Shown here piece after piece: positions 27,137 to 38,943 of a stretch of 64,000 nt of DNA. The stretch lies in the NCBI RefSeq assembly GCF_040784915.1, contig NZ_CP160797.1:1850137-1914136 (forward strand), in the 5' to 3' direction. Each line of letters opens with the position of its first letter. Position 1 is the first letter of the stretch. Below the pieces are notes generated by a model. That model saw only the letters and a list, made by a program, of their open reading frames with translations, ran no database searches and had not been told where the DNA came from. The translations under genes were made by a program, and so were the position numbers. The DNA comes from Bacillus vallismortis. GTDB lineage: Bacteria > Bacillota > Bacilli > Bacillales > Bacillaceae.

Positions 27137-28180
27137 ATGCAGAGTGGAAAGATGAAAGCTCTAATGAAAAAGGACGGGATGTTCGGTGCTGTGCTGACTG
27201 AAGTTCCCATTCCTGAGATCGATAAACATGAAGTCCTCATAAAAGTGAAAGCTGCTTCAATATGCGGCACGGATGTGCACATTTATAATTGGGATCAATG
27301 GGCACGTCAGAGAATCAAAACACCCTATGTTTTCGGCCATGAGTTCAGCGGTATTGTTGAAGCTGTAGGAGAGAATGCCGGCAGTATAAAAGTGGGGGAG
27401 TATGTGTCTGCGGAAACGCACATTGTCTGCGGAGAATGTGTCCCTTGCGTAACCGGAAAATCTCATGTTTGTACCAATACTGCTATTATCGGGGTGGACA
27501 CGGCAGGCTGTTTTGCGGAATATGTAAAAGTTCCTGCTGATAACGTTTGGAAAAACCCCGCCGATATGGATCCGGCGATTGCTTCCATTCAAGAGCCTTT
27601 AGGAAATGCGGTTCATACAGTGCTTGAGAGCCAGCCAGCAGGAGGAACAACTGCAGTCATTGGATGTGGACCGATTGGCCTTATGGCTGTTGCGGTTGCA
27701 AAAGCAACAGGTGCTTCTCAAGTAATAGCGATTGATAAAAATGAGTATCGGTTGACGCTTGCCAAACAAATGGGAGCTGCATGTACTGTTTCTATTGAAA
27801 AAGAAGACCCGCTCAAAATTGTAAGCGCTTTAACAAGTGGGGAAGGAGCGGATCTCGTTTGTGAGATGTCCGGCCATCCCGCAGCTATAGCGCAGGGTCT
27901 GGCGATGGCCGCAAATGGGGGAAGATTTCATATTCTCAGCTTGCCGGAACACCCAGTGACAATTGATTTGACGAATAAAGTGGTATTTAAAGGACTAACA
28001 ATCCAAGGAATCACCGGAAGAAAAATGTTTTCGACTTGGCGGCAGGTGTCTCAATTGCTCAAATCAAATGTACTCGATCTTTCACCTGTTATTACCCATC
28101 AGTTTCCGTTAGAGGAGTTTGAGAAAGGATTCGAACTGATGAGAAGCGGCCAGTGCGGAAAAGTGATTTTAATTCCATAA
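27137..28180 (+). CDS. tdh: L-threonine 3-dehydrogenase
   Basis: This 347-residue zinc alcohol-dehydrogenase-family enzyme oxidises threonine to 2-amino-3-oxobutyrate with NAD. The catalytic zinc ligands are in SICGTDVH and FGHEFSG (about residues 42 and 67), the structural zinc cysteines in CGECVPCVTGKSHVC, and the Rossmann motif is AVIGCGPIGLMAVAVAKATG. ATG 27137 follows AAGGAGGA; the codon at 27131 is too close to it. kbl begins 13 bases after its stop, and the two enzymes act in sequence. Several residues differ from the strain 168 Tdh as I remember it. Confidence 0.96.
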   Translation: MQSGKMKALMKKDGMFGAVLTEVPIPEIDKHEVLIKVKAASICGTDVHIYNWDQWARQRIKTPYVFGHEFSGIVEAVGENAGSIKVGEYVSAETHIVCGECVPCVTGKSHVCTNTAIIGVDTAGCFAEYVKVPADNVWKNPADMDPAIASIQEPLGNAVHTVLESQPAGGTTAVIGCGPIGLMAVAVAKATGASQVIAIDKNEYRLTLAKQMGAACTVSIEKEDPLKIVSALTSGEGADLVCEMSGHPAAIAQGLAMAANGGRFHILSLPEHPVTIDLTNKVVFKGLTIQGITGRKMFSTWRQVSQLLKSNVLDLSPVITHQFPLEEFEKGFELMRSGQCGKVILIP

Positions 28181-28193
28181 AAGGGGGATAAAC

Positions 28194-29372
28194 ATGACGA
28201 AGGAATTTGAGTTTTTAAAAGCAGAGCTTGATAGAATGAAAGAAAATCATACGTGGCAAGAGATAAAACAGCTTGAATCAATGCAGGGCCCTTCTGTCAC
28301 AGTAAATCATAAAAATGTTATTCAGCTTTCTTCCAATAATTACCTCGGATTCACTTCACACCCAAGACTCATCAAAGCCGCACAGGAGGCCGTCCAGCAA
28401 TTTGGAGCCGGCACCGGATCAGTGAGAACGATTGCCGGTACATTTACAATGCATCAAGAGCTCGAGAAAAAGCTGGCAGCCTTTAAAAAAACGGAGGCGG
28501 CACTTGTATTCCAATCAGGCTTCACAACAAACCAAGGCGTACTTTCAAGTATTCTTTCAAAAGATGATATTGTCATCTCAGATGAATTAAACCATGCCTC
28601 TATTATTGACGGTATCAGACTGACAAAGGCGGATAAAAAGGTGTATCAGCACGTTGGTATGAGTGACTTAGAGAGGGTGCTGAGAAAGTCAATGAATTAT
28701 CGGATGCGTCTGATTGTGACTGACGGTGTATTTTCTATGGACGGCAATATAGCCCCTTTGCCTGATATTGTAGAGCTAGCTGAGAAATATGACGCATTTG
28801 TGATGGTGGATGACGCCCATGCATCAGGAGTGCTTGGCGAAAACGGCAGGGGAACGGTGAATCACTTCGGTCTGGATGGCAGAGTCCATATTCAAGTCGG
28901 AACGCTAAGCAAGGCAATCGGAGTGCTCGGCGGCTACGCTGCCGGTTCAAAGGTGCTGATCGATTATTTGCGCCATAAAGGCCGTCCGTTTTTATTCAGC
29001 ACGTCCCATCCGCCGGCTGTCACTGCAGCTTGTATGGAAGCGATTGATGTCTTGCTGGAAGAGCCGGAGCATATGGAGCGCTTATGGGAGAATACGGCCT
29101 ATTTTAAATCTATGCTTGTAAAGATGGGTCTAACTCTCACACAGAGTGAAACGCCGATTCTGCCTATTTTAATAGGTGATGAAGGTGTGGCAAAGCAATT
29201 TTCTGATCAGCTCCTTTCTCGCGGCGTTTTTGCCCAAAGCATCGTTTTCCCGACTGTTGCAAAGGGGAAAGCCAGAATCCGCACAATGATTACCGCTGAG
29301 CACACCAAAGAAGAACTGGATCAGGCGCTTGACGTCATCGAAAAGACGGCTAAGGAGCTCCGGCTATTGTAA
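28194..29372 (+). CDS. kbl: Glycine C-acetyltransferase (2-amino-3-ketobutyrate CoA ligase)
   Basis: This 392-residue PLP enzyme of the alpha-oxoamine synthase family splits 2-amino-3-oxobutyrate with CoA to glycine and acetyl-CoA, finishing threonine breakdown begun by Tdh. The internal aldimine Lys is in GTLSKAIGVLGGYAAG (about residue 240), DDAHASGVLG holds the PLP-binding Asp/His, and SNNYLGFTSHPRL is the N-terminal family motif. The gene is close to bioF-type synthases in sequence, but its place after tdh decides the function. A terminator overlaps the stop. Confidence 0.95.
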   Translation: MTKEFEFLKAELDRMKENHTWQEIKQLESMQGPSVTVNHKNVIQLSSNNYLGFTSHPRLIKAAQEAVQQFGAGTGSVRTIAGTFTMHQELEKKLAAFKKTEAALVFQSGFTTNQGVLSSILSKDDIVISDELNHASIIDGIRLTKADKKVYQHVGMSDLERVLRKSMNYRMRLIVTDGVFSMDGNIAPLPDIVELAEKYDAFVMVDDAHASGVLGENGRGTVNHFGLDGRVHIQVGTLSKAIGVLGGYAAGSKVLIDYLRHKGRPFLFSTSHPPAVTAACMEAIDVLLEEPEHMERLWENTAYFKSMLVKMGLTLTQSETPILPILIGDEGVAKQFSDQLLSRGVFAQSIVFPTVAKGKARIRTMITAEHTKEELDQALDVIEKTAKELRLL

Positions 29373-29398
29373 GGGGAAGAGTATACTCTTCCTCTTTT
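29371..29398 (+). terminator. Rho-independent terminator after kbl
   Basis: AAGGGGAAGAG-TATA-CTCTTCCTCTT stem with TTTTG tail; the central 18 bases are a perfect palindrome. Confidence 0.85.
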
Positions 29399-29407
29399 GA
29401 TTCCTTA

Positions 29408-29436
29408 TTGATTATTATTCTCAATAAGTGTACAAT
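29408..29436 (+). promoter_or_regulatory. Sigma-A promoter of miaB-ymcA
   Basis: TTGATT (29408-29413), 17-base spacer, TACAAT (29431-29436), 80 bases before miaB. Confidence 0.75.
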
Positions 29437-29516
29437 GATAGGTTGCCAGTTGTGCAGAGCTTCAATAACCTTTATACTGAAGGGTGGAAGTTTGGTTTGA
29501 AAGGAGAAATCATGAC

Positions 29517-31046
29517 ATGAATGAAAAACAAAAATTAGAGAGCGGACAAGTTCATCCATCGGACAAAAAATCCGAGAAGGATTACAGCAAGTACTTTGAA
29601 GCTGTTTATATTCCGCCTTCCTTAAAAGATGCGAAAAAACGAGGCAAGGAAGCCGTTACCTATCATAATGACTTTAAAATTTCTGAACAATTTAAAGGAT
29701 TAGGAGACGGAAGAAAGTTCTATATCCGTACGTACGGCTGCCAAATGAATGAACATGATACAGAGGTTATGGCAGGGATCTTTATGGCGCTCGGTTACGA
29801 AGCGACAAACTCTGTTGACGATGCCAATGTCATTTTGTTAAACACATGCGCCATCCGTGAAAATGCCGAGAATAAGGTGTTTGGTGAACTGGGGCACTTA
29901 AAAGCGCTGAAAAAGAACAATCCTGACCTTATTTTAGGTGTCTGCGGCTGTATGTCTCAAGAGGAATCAGTCGTGAACCGGATATTAAAAAAACATCCGT
30001 TTGTCGATATGATTTTCGGAACGCATAACATCCATCGCCTGCCGGAGCTTTTGTCAGAAGCATACCTTTCAAAAGAAATGGTCGTAGAAGTTTGGTCCAA
30101 GGAAGGGGACGTTATTGAAAACCTTCCGAAAGTCCGGAACGGAAAAATTAAGGGCTGGGTCAATATCATGTACGGCTGTGACAAATTCTGTACGTATTGC
30201 ATTGTGCCTTACACACGCGGAAAAGAAAGAAGCCGCCGCCCTGAAGAGATTGTTCAGGAAGTGAGAAGGCTCGCAAGCGAAGGCTACAAAGAAATTACAT
30301 TATTAGGCCAAAACGTAAACGCGTATGGAAAAGACTTTGAAGACATCACGTACGGCCTCGGTGATTTGATGGACGAATTGAGAAAAATCGATATCCCGAG
30401 AATCCGTTTTACAACGAGTCATCCGCGTGACTTTGACGACCGTCTCATTGACGTGTTGGCAAAAGGCGGCAACCTGCTCGACCACATTCATCTTCCGGTT
30501 CAATCAGGAAGCTCAGAGGTTCTGAAGCTGATGGCCCGAAAATATGACAGAGAGCGATACATGGAGCTTGTTAGAAAAATCAAAGAGGCAATGCCAAACG
30601 CTTCTTTAACAACGGACATTATCGTCGGATTCCCGAACGAAACGGACGAACAGTTTGAAGAAACGCTTTCTCTATACCGCGAAGTGGAATTTGACAGCGC
30701 CTATACGTTTATTTACTCTCCGCGTGAGGGCACTCCGGCTGCTAAAATGAAAGACAATGTACCGATGCGCGTGAAAAAAGAACGTCTGCAGCGCCTGAAC
30801 GCACTGGTGAATGAAATTTCTGCTAAAAAAATGAAGGAATATGAAGGCAAGGTTGTCGAAGTATTAGTTGAGGGTGAAAGCAAAAATAACCCTGATATTC
30901 TTGCCGGCTACACTGAAAAAAGCAAGCTTGTCAATTTCAAAGGGCCGAAGGAAGCCATCGGCAAAATTGTCCGCGTGAAAATCCAGCAAGCGAAAACATG
31001 GTCGCTTGACGGAGAAATGGTAGGAGAAGCAATCGAGGTGAAATAA
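29517..31046 (+). CDS. miaB: tRNA-2-methylthio-N6-dimethylallyladenosine synthase MiaB
   Basis: This 509-residue radical-SAM methylthiotransferase modifies adenosine 37 of tRNAs. The N-terminal domain binds an iron-sulfur cluster through Cys in [21 protein letters not shown] and GVCGCMSQ. The radical-SAM CxxxCxxC is CDKFCTYC (about residue 223), and a TRAM RNA-binding domain ends the protein (about 440-505). It has a 65-residue N-terminal extension typical of Bacillus. ATG 29517 is used; ATG 29512 is out of frame and stops at once. ymcA starts 1 base after its stop. Confidence 0.95.
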   Translation: MNEKQKLESGQVHPSDKKSEKDYSKYFEAVYIPPSLKDAKKRGKEAVTYHNDFKISEQFKGLGDGRKFYIRTYGCQMNEHDTEVMAGIFMALGYEATNSVDDANVILLNTCAIRENAENKVFGELGHLKALKKNNPDLILGVCGCMSQEESVVNRILKKHPFVDMIFGTHNIHRLPELLSEAYLSKEMVVEVWSKEGDVIENLPKVRNGKIKGWVNIMYGCDKFCTYCIVPYTRGKERSRRPEEIVQEVRRLASEGYKEITLLGQNVNAYGKDFEDITYGLGDLMDELRKIDIPRIRFTTSHPRDFDDRLIDVLAKGGNLLDHIHLPVQSGSSEVLKLMARKYDRERYMELVRKIKEAMPNASLTTDIIVGFPNETDEQFEETLSLYREVEFDSAYTFIYSPREGTPAAKMKDNVPMRVKKERLQRLNALVNEISAKKMKEYEGKVVEVLVEGESKNNPDILAGYTEKSKLVNFKGPKEAIGKIVRVKIQQAKTWSLDGEMVGEAIEVK

Positions 31047-31047
31047 G

Positions 31048-31479
31048 ATGACGCTCTACTCAAAAAAAGACATCGTGCAACAGGCACGAAACCTTGCAAA
31101 AATGATCTCTGAAACTGAAGAGGTTGATTTTTTCAAACGGGCTGAAGCGCAAATTAATGAGAATGACAAAGTATCTGCAATCGTTAATCAGATTAAAACC
31201 CTCCAAAAGCAGGCTGTCAATCTGAAGCATTATGAAAAGCATGAAGCGCTCAAACAAGCAGAAGCAAAAATTGACGCGCTGCAAGAAGAGCTTGAACAGA
31301 TCCCTGTCATCCAGGAATTCAGGGACTCGCAGACGGAGGTAAATGACCTTCTGCAGCTCGTTGCACACACCATTTCCAATCAAGTCACAAATGAAATCAT
31401 CACGTCAACCGGAGGCAACCTGCTGAAAGGGGAAACCGGTTCGAAGGTGAAACATTCAAATAACAGCTGTTCTTTCTAA
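31048..31479 (+). CDS. ymcA: RicA (YmcA), subunit of the RicAFT (Y-complex) RNA-maturation factor
   Basis: This is a 143-residue helical protein of the YlbF/YmcA family. With YlbF and YaaT it forms the Fe-S-binding RicAFT complex that aids RNase Y-dependent mRNA processing and is needed for biofilm formation, competence and sporulation. The sequence is nearly all amphipathic helix, with the conserved Cys near the C-terminus (NNSCSF), the type of residue implicated in cluster binding. It is co-transcribed with miaB (1-base gap). rny, whose product it modulates, is 5.5 kb upstream. A terminator follows. Confidence 0.94.
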   Translation: MTLYSKKDIVQQARNLAKMISETEEVDFFKRAEAQINENDKVSAIVNQIKTLQKQAVNLKHYEKHEALKQAEAKIDALQEELEQIPVIQEFRDSQTEVNDLLQLVAHTISNQVTNEIITSTGGNLLKGETGSKVKHSNNSCSF

Positions 31480-31510
31480 ACACGGTGCCTTTACAGGCCC
31501 GTGTTTTTTT
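31479..31510 (+). terminator. Rho-independent terminator after ymcA
   Basis: AACACGGTGCCT-TTAC-AGGCCCGTGTT stem with a T7 tail. Confidence 0.93.
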
Positions 31511-31627
31511 ATATTCAAGCGAAAAAATGAACTAAATAATCTATGTGCCAAATGTTCATTTTGTTTTTCTGTGCTCAGCCGCGATGAACTTTATCGCACT
31601 TAAAAGTAAAGTTTCTAGGCACGCCTG

Positions 31628-31635
31628 CATACAAT
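31628..31635 (+). promoter_or_regulatory. Sigma-E promoter (-10) of cotE
   Basis: CATACAAT is the exact sigma-E -10 consensus, 102 bases before cotE. The -35 (around 31606-31612, GTAAAGT) is only fair. cotE is known to have a sigma-E promoter P1. Confidence 0.7.
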
Positions 31636-31677
31636 GGAACAGAAACTTTGTATTTTTATATTTTATTTATAAAAATG

Positions 31678-31706
31678 CACACTAGACAAATGCCCAGCAT
31701 AAGATA
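31678..31706 (+). promoter_or_regulatory. Sigma-K promoter of cotE
   Basis: CACA (AC at 31679-31680), 17 bases, CATAAGAT (31698-31705) fits sigma-K. It corresponds to the known late promoter P2, about 30 bases before the start codon. Confidence 0.75.
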
Positions 31707-31736
31707 ACACGAAGAAGAACAAGGAGGCATGCCGGA

Positions 31737-32282
31737 ATGTCTGAATACAGGGAAATTATTACGAAGGCGGTAGTAGCGAAAGGCAGAAAATTCACCCAAT
31801 GCACCAATACCATCTCCCCTGAGAAAAAACCGAGCAGCATTTTGGGCGGTTGGATCATTAACCACAAGTATGACGCTGAAAAAATCGGGAAAACAGTAGA
31901 AATTGAAGGGTATTATGATATAAACGTATGGTACTCTTACGCGGACAACACAAAAACAGAGGTTGTCACAGAACGGGTAAAATACGTAGATGTCATTAAA
32001 CTCAGATACAGAGACAACAATTACTTAGATGATGAGCATGAAGTGATTGCCAAAGTCCTTCAGCAGCCAAATTGCCTTGAAGTGACCATTTCACCGAATG
32101 GAAATAAAATTGTTGTGCAGGCAGAAAGGGAATTCTTAGCGGAAGTGGTAGGGGAAACAAAGGTTGTTATTGAGGTTAATCCTGACTGGGAAGAAGATGA
32201 CGAAGAAGATTGGGAAGATGAGCTTGATGAAGAGCTCGAAGACATCAATCCTGAATTTTTAGTGGGAGATCCTGAAGAATAA
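31737..32282 (+). CDS. cotE: Spore outer-coat morphogenetic protein CotE
   Basis: This 181-residue protein directs assembly of the outer spore coat in the mother cell. It begins [19 protein letters not shown] and ends in a strongly acidic tail (about residues 150-181, with [16 protein letters not shown]), the region known to recruit outer-coat proteins. The ribosome site AAGGAGG is at 31721-31727. The two stage-specific promoters upstream (sigma-E then sigma-K) match its known two-step expression. A terminator follows at once. Confidence 0.97.
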   Translation: MSEYREIITKAVVAKGRKFTQCTNTISPEKKPSSILGGWIINHKYDAEKIGKTVEIEGYYDINVWYSYADNTKTEVVTERVKYVDVIKLRYRDNNYLDDEHEVIAKVLQQPNCLEVTISPNGNKIVVQAEREFLAEVVGETKVVIEVNPDWEEDDEEDWEDELDEELEDINPEFLVGDPEE

Positions 32283-32323
32283 AAAAGAGACTAGGGGAGA
32301 CGGTACCCCAAGTCTCTTTTTTA
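32282..32323 (+). terminator. Rho-independent terminator after cotE
   Basis: AAAAGAGACT-A-GGGG...CCCC-A-AGTCTCTTTT long stem with T6; works in both directions in appearance. Confidence 0.92.
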
Positions 32324-32358
32324 TATTGATATATCATTCTTTTATCACTTTTTGTTTA

Positions 32359-32367
32359 TGTTATAAT
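32359..32367 (+). promoter_or_regulatory. Extended -10 promoter of mutS-mutL
   Basis: TGTTATAAT, 47 bases before mutS; the -35 is weak. Confidence 0.6.
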
Positions 32368-32413
32368 GAAGTCTGGAAAATAGAAACGTTGATACATAGT
32401 GAGGGATTAAACG

Positions 32414-34990
32414 ATGGCCGGTTATACGCCTATGATACAGCAATATTTAAAAATAAAGGCAGAGCATCAGGATGCCTTTTTATTTTTTCGCCTTGGTGAT
32501 TTTTATGAAATGTTTTTTGAGGACGCCAAAAAAGCGTCACAAGAGCTGGAAATTACATTAACGAGCAGAGACGGCGGTGCGGCTGAAAAAATACCGATGT
32601 GCGGTGTGCCGTATCATTCCGCTTCTGCGTATATCGAGCAGCTGATTAAAAAAGGGTACAAAGTGGCTATCTGTGAACAGACGGAAGACCCGAAAGCCGC
32701 AAAGGGTGTTGTAAGAAGAGAAGTGGTACAGCTGATTACGCCCGGAACTGTAATGGACGGCAAAGGCATCCATGAATCAGAAAACAACTTTATCGCATCT
32801 GTTTCTGACTGCTCGAACGGATACGGGTTGGCACTGTCTGATTTAACAACGGGAGAAAATTTGGCTGTCTTGATTGAGCGGATAGAAGATGTCATATCAG
32901 AAATTTATTCAGTCGGCGCACGGGAAATCGTCGTTTCAGGAAGCATGGATGCCGATACAGTCGCACAGCTGAAAGAGCGGTGCGGTACAACGATCTCAAT
33001 TGAAGATGGAGAAACAGACGAACACGTAACGATCATTGAGCACTTAAATAATGAAGATGTCACAAAAACATTTTTGCGTTTATACACGTATCTGAAAAGA
33101 ACCCAAAAGCGCAGCCTCGATCATCTTCAGTCCGTACAGGTGTATGAGTTAGAGGAAGCAATGAAAATTGATTTGTATTCAAAGCGCAATCTGGAGCTGA
33201 CTGAAACGATCCGTTCAAAAAATAAAAAAGGCTCTCTTTTGTGGCTGCTGGATGAAACAAAAACGGCAATGGGAGGCAGGCTGCTGAAACAGTGGATTGA
33301 CCGGCCGCTTATCAGAGTCAATCAAATTGAAGAGCGCCAGGAAATGGTGGAAACATTGATGTCCCATTTCTTCGAACGGGAAGACCTGCGTGAACGTTTA
33401 AAAGAAGTATATGACTTAGAGCGCCTTGCAGGCCGCGTCGCCTTCGGAAATGTCAATGCCCGGGATTTAATTCAGCTGAAGGAATCGTTAAAGCAAGTGC
33501 CTGGCATCAAACAGCTGGTTGCTTCACTGGCTCATGACAAAGCCAAGAAACGCGCGGAGCGGATTGATCCTTGCGGGGATGTACTTGAATTGCTGGAAGA
33601 AGCGCTGTACGCAAACCCTCCTTTATCGTTAAAAGAAGGGAACCTGATTAAAGACGGATACAATCAAAAGCTTGATGAATACCGTGATGCAAGCAGAAAC
33701 GGGAAAGACTGGATTGCCCGCCTGGAACAGCAGGAGCGGGAATACACGGGCATTCGCTCTTTAAAGGTCGGCTTCAATAAAGTTTTCGGTTATTACATTG
33801 AAGTGACAAGAGCGAATTTGCACTTGCTTGAGGAAGGGCGCTATGAGCGGAAGCAGACGTTAACGAATGCAGAACGCTACATTACACCTGAATTAAAAGA
33901 AAAAGAAGCGCTCATTTTAGAAGCGGAAAATAACATCTGTGAGCTGGAGTACGAGCTGTTCACCGAGCTGCGTGAAAAAGTGAAACTGTATATTCCGCGG
34001 CTGCAGCAGCTTGCCAAGCAGATGAGCGAGCTTGACGCACTGCAATGCTTTGCGACAATCAGTGAAAATCGTCACTATACGAAACCGGAATTCTCTGAAG
34101 ATGAAGTCGAAGTGGTAGAAGGCAGACACCCGGTTGTGGAAAAAGTCATGGACAGCCAGGAATATGTCCCGAACAATTGTATGATGGGCGATAACAGACA
34201 AATGCTTCTCATTACCGGTCCGAACATGTCAGGGAAGAGCACGTATATGAGACAAATCGCGCTCATTTCCATCATGGCGCAAATCGGCTGCTTTGTCCCC
34301 GCGAAGAAAGCGGTGCTTCCGATTTTTGATCAGATTTTCACGCGAATCGGCGCTGCAGATGATTTGATTTCCGGACAAAGTACTTTTATGGTGGAAATGC
34401 TAGAAGCTAAAAATGCGATTGTCAATGCGACGAAAAACAGCCTTATTCTGTTTGACGAAATCGGGCGGGGAACGTCCACTTATGACGGGATGGCGCTGGC
34501 ACAAGCGATTATCGAATATGTTCACGATCATATCGGCGCCAAGACGCTATTCAGTACGCACTATCACGAGCTGACCGTTCTTGAGGACAAGCTGCCGCAG
34601 CTGAAAAACGTTCATGTTCGCGCTGAAGAATATAACGGAACGGTTGTCTTTCTTCATCAAATAAAAGAAGGAGCAGCCGACAAAAGCTACGGTATCCATG
34701 TAGCCCAGCTTGCCGAGCTGCCGGAAGATCTCATTGCGCGCGCTCAAGATATTTTAAAGGATCTTGAGCATTCAGGGAACAAACCGGAAGTGCCGGTGCA
34801 GAAATCTGTGGTGAAAGAAGAGCCGGCACAGTTGTCCTTTTTTGACGAAGCGAAAAAGCCGGCTGAAGCACCGAAGCTTTCAAAAAAAGAAAAGCAAGTG
34901 CTCGATGCCTTCAAATCACTTAATATACTGGATATGACACCTCTTGAAGCGATGAATGAAATGTACAAGTTGCAAAAGAAATTACATTAA
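32414..34990 (+). CDS. mutS: DNA mismatch repair protein MutS
   Basis: This 858-residue protein recognises base mismatches and small loops. The mismatch-reading motif is in [13 protein letters not shown] (Phe-x-Glu, residues about 28-40). The C-terminal ATPase has Walker [12 protein letters not shown] (about residue 603) and Walker [17 protein letters not shown]. Near the C-terminus QLSFFDEA is a sliding-clamp (DnaN) binding motif of the kind known for B. subtilis MutS. The last 60 residues form the helix-turn-helix tetramer/dimer region. mutL starts 15 bases after its stop. Confidence 0.97.
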   Translation: MAGYTPMIQQYLKIKAEHQDAFLFFRLGDFYEMFFEDAKKASQELEITLTSRDGGAAEKIPMCGVPYHSASAYIEQLIKKGYKVAICEQTEDPKAAKGVVRREVVQLITPGTVMDGKGIHESENNFIASVSDCSNGYGLALSDLTTGENLAVLIERIEDVISEIYSVGAREIVVSGSMDADTVAQLKERCGTTISIEDGETDEHVTIIEHLNNEDVTKTFLRLYTYLKRTQKRSLDHLQSVQVYELEEAMKIDLYSKRNLELTETIRSKNKKGSLLWLLDETKTAMGGRLLKQWIDRPLIRVNQIEERQEMVETLMSHFFEREDLRERLKEVYDLERLAGRVAFGNVNARDLIQLKESLKQVPGIKQLVASLAHDKAKKRAERIDPCGDVLELLEEALYANPPLSLKEGNLIKDGYNQKLDEYRDASRNGKDWIARLEQQEREYTGIRSLKVGFNKVFGYYIEVTRANLHLLEEGRYERKQTLTNAERYITPELKEKEALILEAENNICELEYELFTELREKVKLYIPRLQQLAKQMSELDALQCFATISENRHYTKPEFSEDEVEVVEGRHPVVEKVMDSQEYVPNNCMMGDNRQMLLITGPNMSGKSTYMRQIALISIMAQIGCFVPAKKAVLPIFDQIFTRIGAADDLISGQSTFMVEMLEAKNAIVNATKNSLILFDEIGRGTSTYDGMALAQAIIEYVHDHIGAKTLFSTHYHELTVLEDKLPQLKNVHVRAEEYNGTVVFLHQIKEGAADKSYGIHVAQLAELPEDLIARAQDILKDLEHSGNKPEVPVQKSVVKEEPAQLSFFDEAKKPAEAPKLSKKEKQVLDAFKSLNILDMTPLEAMNEMYKLQKKLH

Positions 34991-36892
<1,902 letters not shown>

Positions 36893-36914
36893 CGGGGCAG
36901 CAAGGGGGATTTAG

Positions 36915-36951
36915 GCATTGAGACATTCTTCGAATGGATCAATGCTTTTTT
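36915..36951 (+). terminator. Rho-independent terminator after mutL
   Basis: GCATTGA-GA-CATTC-TTC-GAATG-GA-TCAATGC nearly continuous stem, then T6. Confidence 0.92.
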
Positions 36952-37038
36952 GTATACGTTTGGAAAAGCAGATGATAACAAACTTATATTTACAAACAAT
37001 TTAAATAAATGTATATTTTAGGTAGTGGAGGTGAGAAC

Positions 37039-37125
37039 ATGACGTCTGGTCCAAATGTAGTTATCATCTTGGATGAACTGGCTATTGAGAATGAAGGAAT
37101 CCTTGTTTTTGAATGCAGAATCTAA
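37039..37125 (+). CDS. Possible 28-residue peptide, unknown
   Basis: ATG 37039 has a good ribosome site (GTGGAGGTGAG, 37024-37034) and opens a 28-codon frame (MTSGPNVVIILDELAIENEG...) to TAA 37123. It contains no recognisable domain. It lies in the accessory gap between mutL and the CPBP pseudogene, so it may be a real small peptide or the intact start of a decayed gene. No similar protein is known to me. Confidence 0.35.
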   Translation: MTSGPNVVIILDELAIENEGILVFECRI

Positions 37126-37255
37126 ATTCAATCATCATTGTTTTGCTTCCTGTTTCTTATGAGCAGGGAGTTTTGTTTTGCGTTGAAGAGAACTTGAGGC
37201 TGTCGCCCGCCCAATTTTATAAATGAGTAATTTCAAAATTGAAGGAGGGTGTTTC

Positions 37256-37671
37256 GTGATGGAAATGTGTATCTGGCCGTTCATTCTTTTTTATTGATTT
37301 ACGAACCGATATTTGGATACTTTTATTTTCAAAGGTTTAAAAGAAATATCAAGACTGGTGAAAATGGAAATGAAAGAGTGAAGTATAATGTTCGTACAAT
37401 GATCGGATTATGGATTCCCGCTAAGAGGGTTTTTAATGTTTGTTCTCGTGTTTTTGTTCCCTCATATTTTCAATCGGGATCGTCATCCTCCTTTCATCAC
37501 TCCTTTTTTGGATGAGCTCATACATATCAGGGGCTGTGGCAGGGAGTGATCGGAACTTCACTGGTTGGGGCTTTGTTTTCCGCTTTATATATCACCGTTG
37601 ATTCTATGAATCTACTCATCATTTTACATTTTCTTGTCTATTATCTCACGAAAATTAGACGATGGGACTGA
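37256..37671 (+). pseudogene. Decayed CPBP (CAAX/Abi) intramembrane protease-like gene
   Basis: A strong ribosome site (GAAGGAGGGTG, 37241-37251) precedes GTG 37256/ATG 37259. The frame MEMCIWPFILFY stops after 12 codons. The next frame continues LLIYEPIFGYFYFQRFK and RTMIGLWIP, the typical N-terminus of CPBP-family proteins. The first frame then resumes with LRGFLMFVLVFLFPHIF and DELIHIRG (resembling the family's EExxxR motif). The last part, in the other frame, reads GLWQGVIGTSLVGALFSALYI and ILHFLVYYL, the usual C-terminal helices. At least three frame changes and loss of central helices are needed to join these parts. It has no intact reading frame. Confidence 0.6.
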
Positions 37672-37710
37672 TATAAAGGCAAAAGCCGCTTGGATCATTT
37701 CAAACGATTT

Positions 37711-38166
37711 TTAAGCAGCTTTCCCATTTGCCTGGTTACCAAATGCAAGTTCAATGAAAGCCATCAATGCTGATATCACAAGAACCAAGGCATCCGGAAT
37801 AGATATAGACTGCATAAAGTAATCTGCAAAACAGATCGTTATGAAATTGCTCGTAAAGTACAGGGTAAAGGCAAAAAGTGCAGTCTTTTTCAATGAAAGT
37901 GATATTGCCAGGATCATAGAGACAATCTTTGTGAGTGGGTCTATGATCAAGCCCACAGCAAAACAGACTAAAATAAATAAAGCTAATGTTTGATTGGAAT
38001 CATATGTGACGCCCAGTATGGAGAATAATCCTTTTATCCCAAAGAAAAAGCCGCCGAAGATCACTGCAAATGCGATGGTAACGGTAAGAATGATAGATAC
38101 AATCACGATTAATTTTGAGCTTAGGTTTAAATCTTTAAACGGCTCGTTCTGTGCTTTTTGGCTCAA
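37711..38166 (-). CDS. ymzD: YrvL-like four-helix membrane protein
   Basis: This is a membrane protein of 151 residues if translation starts at TTG 38166, which has AAAGGAG 8 bases upstream on the minus strand; an ATG at 38196 would add ten residues but lacks a good site. Four hydrophobic segments are visible (for example SKLIVIVSIILTVTIAFAVI and FILVCFAVGLIIDPL). The pattern FGGFFFGIKGLFSILGV-YDS resembles the YrvL family, whose best-known member is an anti-sigma-like regulator of the SigO-RsoA system; that link is from memory. It is oriented opposite to mutL and the pks genes. The symbol is assigned by synteny. Confidence 0.65.
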   Translation of the reverse strand: MSQKAQNEPFKDLNLSSKLIVIVSIILTVTIAFAVIFGGFFFGIKGLFSILGVTYDSNQTLALFILVCFAVGLIIDPLTKIVSMILAISLSLKKTALFAFTLYFTSNFITICFADYFMQSISIPDALVLVISALMAFIELAFGNQANGKAA

Positions 38167-38324
38167 GCATGACACTCCTTTCACCTGCTTACTCATACAA
38201 ACGGTTACCCTTAAAATTGGCAAGAATACGAATCTTCAAATCTGTTCTTAATGAAAACAACAAACATTCAAGGATCCACAGATAGATCATTCGGAAAACA
38301 GTATAACATATTTTTACATGAACT

Positions 38325-38361
38325 AAAAAAGCCCTTTTCCAGCGGAAAGGACCTTCTTTTT
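38325..38361 (-). terminator. Rho-independent terminator after ymcC (minus strand)
   Basis: On the minus strand GGTCCTTTCC-GCT-GGAAAAGGGC then T6, just after the ymcC stop. It separates ymcC from ymzD. Confidence 0.82.
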
Positions 38362-38368
38362 CATCATG

Positions 38369-38926
38369 TTAACTCCTGAGATTCGCCGAAGCTTTCTCTT
38401 TTTTCGGCCAGATAAAATAGCTGGCGGTAAAGAGAAAATCAATGCCTATGACGACTGTCCATATTTTAAGTATGCCGCTTAATGCCTCGGTTCGGGCAGT
38501 ATCATTGATGAAATAGATCATCCCCGCTAGTAATCCCGCCCCAATAAGATACGCCAGCACGTGTCTTATCCAGCCTTTAGCATAGTGTTTGGCGTGATCC
38601 ATTCCATAGCGTTTCAGCGGCTTGGATCCTTGTTTTGCCACATAATATTGAAATCTTTCATCCGCCCATTGAATCATTTGTTTTCCAAAAGCGATCGATA
38701 TACCGATATAAACAGCCGCAATCCCATGGGCTGCAGTCGCTGAGGCTCCTCTGTAAAGGTCTACAGCAGTTGCCGCTAATAAAATCAAATCAATAATTGG
38801 GGTTAAAGCAAAGAATAGCAGTCCTAATCTATGTTGTTTGAATAGGTAACGTACAGCAAGCCCTAAAACAATCACAACCCAAAACGCAATTTCACAGAAG
38901 ACAATCATCCATGCGATACCGTTCAA
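38369..38926 (-). CDS. ymcC: Integral membrane protein YmcC
   Basis: This is a 185-residue protein with about five membrane segments (the first is GIAWMIVFCEIAFWVVIVLGLAV) and a basic C-terminal end (WPKKEKASANL). The function is unknown. The start is TTG 38926, with GAGGGG upstream. The gene is divergent from pksA. Two copies of the palindrome AATACARYTGTATT lie in the 120-base shared region, one just 18 bases before this start, so YmcC is probably repressed by PksA. A membrane protein next to a TetR regulator suggests a transport or stress role, which is inference. Confidence 0.82.
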   Translation of the reverse strand: MNGIAWMIVFCEIAFWVVIVLGLAVRYLFKQHRLGLLFFALTPIIDLILLAATAVDLYRGASATAAHGIAAVYIGISIAFGKQMIQWADERFQYYVAKQGSKPLKRYGMDHAKHYAKGWIRHVLAYLIGAGLLAGMIYFINDTARTEALSGILKIWTVVIGIDFLFTASYFIWPKKEKASANLRS

Positions 38927-38943
38927 TTCATTCCCCTCTTTTC

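Noticed and set aside
32060-32248. Minus-strand frame with a long run of serines
   Set aside because: It is the antisense reading of the acidic, repetitive (GAA/GAT-rich) tail of cotE.
37249-37515. 88-codon frame after mutL taken as an intact gene
   Set aside because: Its middle and end are out of phase with the family pattern; the parts fit a frameshifted CPBP pseudogene better.
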